DNA of 64,000 nucleotides, from the NCBI RefSeq assembly GCF_003388735.1, contig NZ_QUBQ01000001.1:2294001-2358000 (forward strand), read 5' to 3'. Below the pieces are notes generated by a model that worked only from the letters and a program-made list of their open reading frames with translations, searched no databases and was not told where the DNA came from. A program made the translations under genes and the position numbers. Shown in pieces: positions 61,605-64,000 of this stretch (positions within the stretch are counted from its first letter, which is position 1; each line of letters begins with the position of its first letter). The stretch is from Paenibacillus paeoniae. GTDB taxonomy: Bacteria; Bacillota; Bacilli; Paenibacillales; Paenibacillaceae.

Positions 61605-63652
61605 TGAATCATTTGCCGGCCGAAAGCTCTGGGCCAATAGTCAATCCATCATGGTTTCGCCGTGCGCTTGGGCTCTCTTTGCGCATTCTTGACCGTTCGG
61701 TAGCGCTGGACTTCATCTTTTTTGCTGCCGCAATGCTGCTTAAACTCTATTGGTTCAATAAGTTGTTATCTGTCGCCTATATGGATATGACGAAAACAGA
61801 CGCGATTATCGAGACTGGCGCGATTCTGCTTGCGTCCTTCTGGACGCTGCTTCTGCCTACACGCGGAAGATTGATTGCTTTGATCGCACTCAACTTGATC
61901 CTTTCGTTTATTCTATATGCCGACGTCATCTACTATCGCTACTTCCAGGATTTAATAACGGTACCTGTACTGATGCAATTAGGACAAGTGGAATCGCTTG
62001 GCGGGAGCATCCACACGTTGATGAAGCTGGAGGATTTCCGGCTGCTCTGGGATGCTGTAATTATCATTCCCTACGCCGTATATGTGTTGTGGAGAGGCCG
62101 CGCGGATCTGAAAGCGAAAGCAGCTTCCAACACTGGGACCGTTCGCTTGCGGAAAATTTCCATTCGCATCGGCTGCACCATTGCTGCTTTTATGCTGGGC
62201 TTCTCGCTATTTTTCACGAACTTGAACCATGCGACAGACACATGGGCCAAAGGTTTGTTCGAGAAAAACTGGTGGAATCTATCGATCTACAACGTTGCTG
62301 GCGCGCTTGGCTTCCATGGCTACGACATCTACCGTTATGCCAAAATTAATTGGCTTGATGTGGAGCCTGTATCGGCCGAGCATCGTTCAGACACGCAACG
62401 CTTTATGGAGAATCGCGCCGCAGCCAGATCCGAGCTTGAGCGTACCGACGCGTTGTTCGGAGCTTACGAGGGCAGTAACGTGCTTATGGTTCAAGTGGAG
62501 TCGCTGCAAACCTTTATGCTCGGTCAATCCATCGGCGGGAAAGAAATAACGCCTGTCCTGAATCAGTTACTGAAGGAGAGCGCCTATTTCTCGACATTTT
62601 ACCATCAGACGGCCCAAGGACGTACATCCGACGCCGACTTCGCTGTGAATTGCTCCTTGCAGCCAATGAAAAGCGGTTCTGTCTTCATCCAGTATGCTTC
62701 ACATGAATTTGGATGTCTGCCTACACAATTAAAGAGCGAAGGTTATAGCACCAATGTGTTTCATCCTTATCAAGGCGGCTTCTGGAATCGCAATGTCATG
62801 TACAAGAATATGAAATACGATCAGTTCTACAGCATGAAGCATTACGAGCTGGATGAGCGGCTTGGCTGGTCCCTTGGCGACAAATCGTTTTACCGTCAAT
62901 CGATGGACGTTATCGCGAGCTTGCCTCAGCCATTCCATTCCTTCCTTATTTCGCTTACCAGCCATCATCCGTACAAGCTTCCGGCGGCGGAGAAGCTGTT
63001 GGATACGGAGGAACTGACCGATACCATCATGGGCGATTATTTGCAGGTCATCCATTATGCGGATGCTGCGCTTGGCGAATTAATTGACCGTATGAAGGCT
63101 GAGGGACTGTGGGACAACACGATATTCGTTCTTTATGGGGACCACGATAATTCCATTCAGAATTGGGACCTGTACCCAAGATTTATGAAGGATACCACTA
63201 ATGCAGCGGAACGGGAGCAAGTCATAAAAAGTGTACCTATGCTCATTCACCTTCCCGATGGCGCTCATGCGGGAACGTATAACAAAGCAAGCGGTCAACT
63301 GGATATGACACCGACTATTATGTACTTGCTGGGACTGTCTACCTCTGAGCCGAAGTGGCTGGGCGCGCCTTTGCTCACGGAGCAGCGAGAGGAAACCCGA
63401 TTAGTGACGCAGCGGAACGGATCATGGACGGATGGACACCGTTACTACATCCCTTCAGCAGACGGCTTGTCCGCGAATGGCAAGTGTTACGCCGTAGACA
63501 CTGGAGAGCTGCTTGCTTCGGACGCTTGTATGCCTATGACGGATTGGGCCGATGCCGAGCTGACCATGTCAGACCGGATCGTTATGGGCAACCTGCTTCG
63601 TACGTTCAAGAACAACGGCGCAGTTGAAGCAGTCGGAAAAACAGCCAGTTGA
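61604..63652 (+). CDS. LTA synthase family sulfatase (polyglycerol phosphate synthase-like)
   Basis: A 682-residue protein with five N-terminal transmembrane helices (within residues 30-215) and a large extracellular sulfatase-fold domain. The catalytic Thr is near residue 341 in GRTSDADFAVN. Metal ligands appear as the Glu in VQVESLQTF and the Asp-His pair in LYGDHDNS. LtaS enzymes polymerise glycerol phosphate from phosphatidylglycerol into lipoteichoic acid; paralogues act as primases or sporulation forms. Which one this is cannot be told. It overlaps the upstream methyltransferase gene by one base. Confidence 0.92.
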   Translation: MNHLPAESSGPIVNPSWFRRALGLSLRILDRSVALDFIFFAAAMLLKLYWFNKLLSVAYMDMTKTDAIIETGAILLASFWTLLLPTRGRLIALIALNLILSFILYADVIYYRYFQDLITVPVLMQLGQVESLGGSIHTLMKLEDFRLLWDAVIIIPYAVYVLWRGRADLKAKAASNTGTVRLRKISIRIGCTIAAFMLGFSLFFTNLNHATDTWAKGLFEKNWWNLSIYNVAGALGFHGYDIYRYAKINWLDVEPVSAEHRSDTQRFMENRAAARSELERTDALFGAYEGSNVLMVQVESLQTFMLGQSIGGKEITPVLNQLLKESAYFSTFYHQTAQGRTSDADFAVNCSLQPMKSGSVFIQYASHEFGCLPTQLKSEGYSTNVFHPYQGGFWNRNVMYKNMKYDQFYSMKHYELDERLGWSLGDKSFYRQSMDVIASLPQPFHSFLISLTSHHPYKLPAAEKLLDTEELTDTIMGDYLQVIHYADAALGELIDRMKAEGLWDNTIFVLYGDHDNSIQNWDLYPRFMKDTTNAAEREQVIKSVPMLIHLPDGAHAGTYNKASGQLDMTPTIMYLLGLSTSEPKWLGAPLLTEQREETRLVTQRNGSWTDGHRYYIPSADGLSANGKCYAVDTGELLASDACMPMTDWADAELTMSDRIVMGNLLRTFKNNGAVEAVGKTAS

Positions 63653-63701
63653 TACGACACTCTTCAACAGGTTAAGTCCAAATGCATGAACTCGTTAAAT
63701 A

Positions 63702-63752
63702 ATAAAAGGAGCTCTCCATACCACTGTAAAAGTGGAACGAGGGCTCCTTTTC
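63702..63752. terminator. Terminator between the LTA synthase gene and the right-edge gene
   Basis: AAAAGGAGCTCTC pairs imperfectly with GGGCTCCTTTT, with an inner CCACT/AGTGG stem; the flanking runs serve both directions. Confidence 0.8.
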
Positions 63753-63857
63753 CATATCCGGTCCCCATGCGCGCTTAATTACCGCTTCAGTAGGGCTGCT
63801 GCACATGCCGGGTCAGAACAGATGGGTGTGACCGTCGAAGATCATCGCCAGGTCCCC

Positions 63858-64000
63858 CTATTCGCTGACCATGTGATTCGTAAGCGCGCCCAGCTTGTCA
63901 ATGGATACGGTGACGATATCTCCATCCTTCAAGTAGACACGCTTCTCAGGCGGGTAGCCCAGCACCACGCCCTCCGGCGTTCCTGTCAGAATAATGTCTC
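63858..64000 (-). CDS. Fumarylacetoacetate hydrolase family protein, C-terminal end only
   Basis: Reading the minus strand from the right edge, an open frame ends at TAG 63860-63858. It contains DIILTGTPEGVVLGYPP followed by LKDGDIVTVSIDKLG and ALTNHMVSE. The LTGTPEG motif and the following glycine-rich turn are typical of the C-terminus of FAH-family hydrolases and isomerases of small keto acids. The rest of the gene lies beyond the window. The 63753-63857 gap shows nothing else. Confidence 0.82.
   Translation of the reverse strand, partial: DIILTGTPEGVVLGYPPEKRVYLKDGDIVTVSIDKLGALTNHMVSE

Overview
The window looks like chromosomal DNA of a spore-forming, Gram-positive Bacillales species, most likely Paenibacillus or a close relative (Paenibacillaceae). 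This rests on gene content: a comE locus with divergent comER, a T-box in front of leuS, two YjcZ-type miniproteins, a tetraprenyl-beta-curcumene synthase, a coproporphyrin-dependent haem operon (hemE-cpfC-cgoX) and a Gram-positive type 6S RNA. Ribosome binding sites are strong AGGAGG types and TTG or GTG starts are common. No rRNA, tRNA, CRISPR array, prophage or insertion sequence was seen, so most of the window reads as stable core chromosome.

Layout. 1-6.4 kb: comEB, metY and comEA on the minus strand, divergent comER, then leuS with its T-box leader. 6.4-12.2 kb: membrane protein, CynX-type transporter, acetyltransferase, two small conserved proteins, a DEAD-box helicase with an arginine-glycine repeat tail, and a HAD phosphatase. 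12.2-26.4 kb: a MurA with Asp at the fosfomycin-target position, a YjcZ miniprotein, an rRNA-modification operon (RsmF-type methylase, pseudouridine synthase, Cof phosphatase), a thioredoxin-like/PCYCGC lipoprotein pair, pyrD with a small (p)ppGpp synthetase, an L,D-transpeptidase, ferredoxin, DNA polymerase IV, citramalate synthase and a ResA-like protein. 26.5-39.2 kb: transporter, JAMM protease, an operon of ammonium transporter, DUF294 nucleotidyltransferase and DEDDh exonuclease, MerR regulator plus YugP protease, LysR regulator divergent from thiol peroxidase, 6S RNA, second YjcZ miniprotein, CshA-type helicase, YitT.

39.2-51.5 kb is the most unusual part. It holds a structured-leader transcription unit for a 64-residue protein, a putative glycoside hydrolase, an operon of small protein, terpene synthase and pfkA, a roughly 580-bp array of 101-bp dimeric repeats, and next to it a nuclease-like protein with a predicted winged helix and an attenuator-like leader. 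After that come a lipoprotein, a cold-shock protein, a methyltransferase, two small proteins and oligoendopeptidase F. 51.5-64 kb: a CapA/GDPD/DUF92 operon, the haem operon, a transporter with no visible ribosome binding site, an O-methyltransferase, an RNA methyltransferase overlapping an LTA-synthase-type sulfatase, and the end of a fumarylacetoacetate-hydrolase family gene.

No single dramatic new system was proven. The best leads are the repeat array with the neighbouring nuclease-like gene, the 64-residue ORF with its leader, the two miniproteins sharing a sigma-K-like element, the Asp-type MurA, and the amt/GlnD-like/exonuclease operon. All calls come from reading the sequence and recalled family knowledge; no database search was run.
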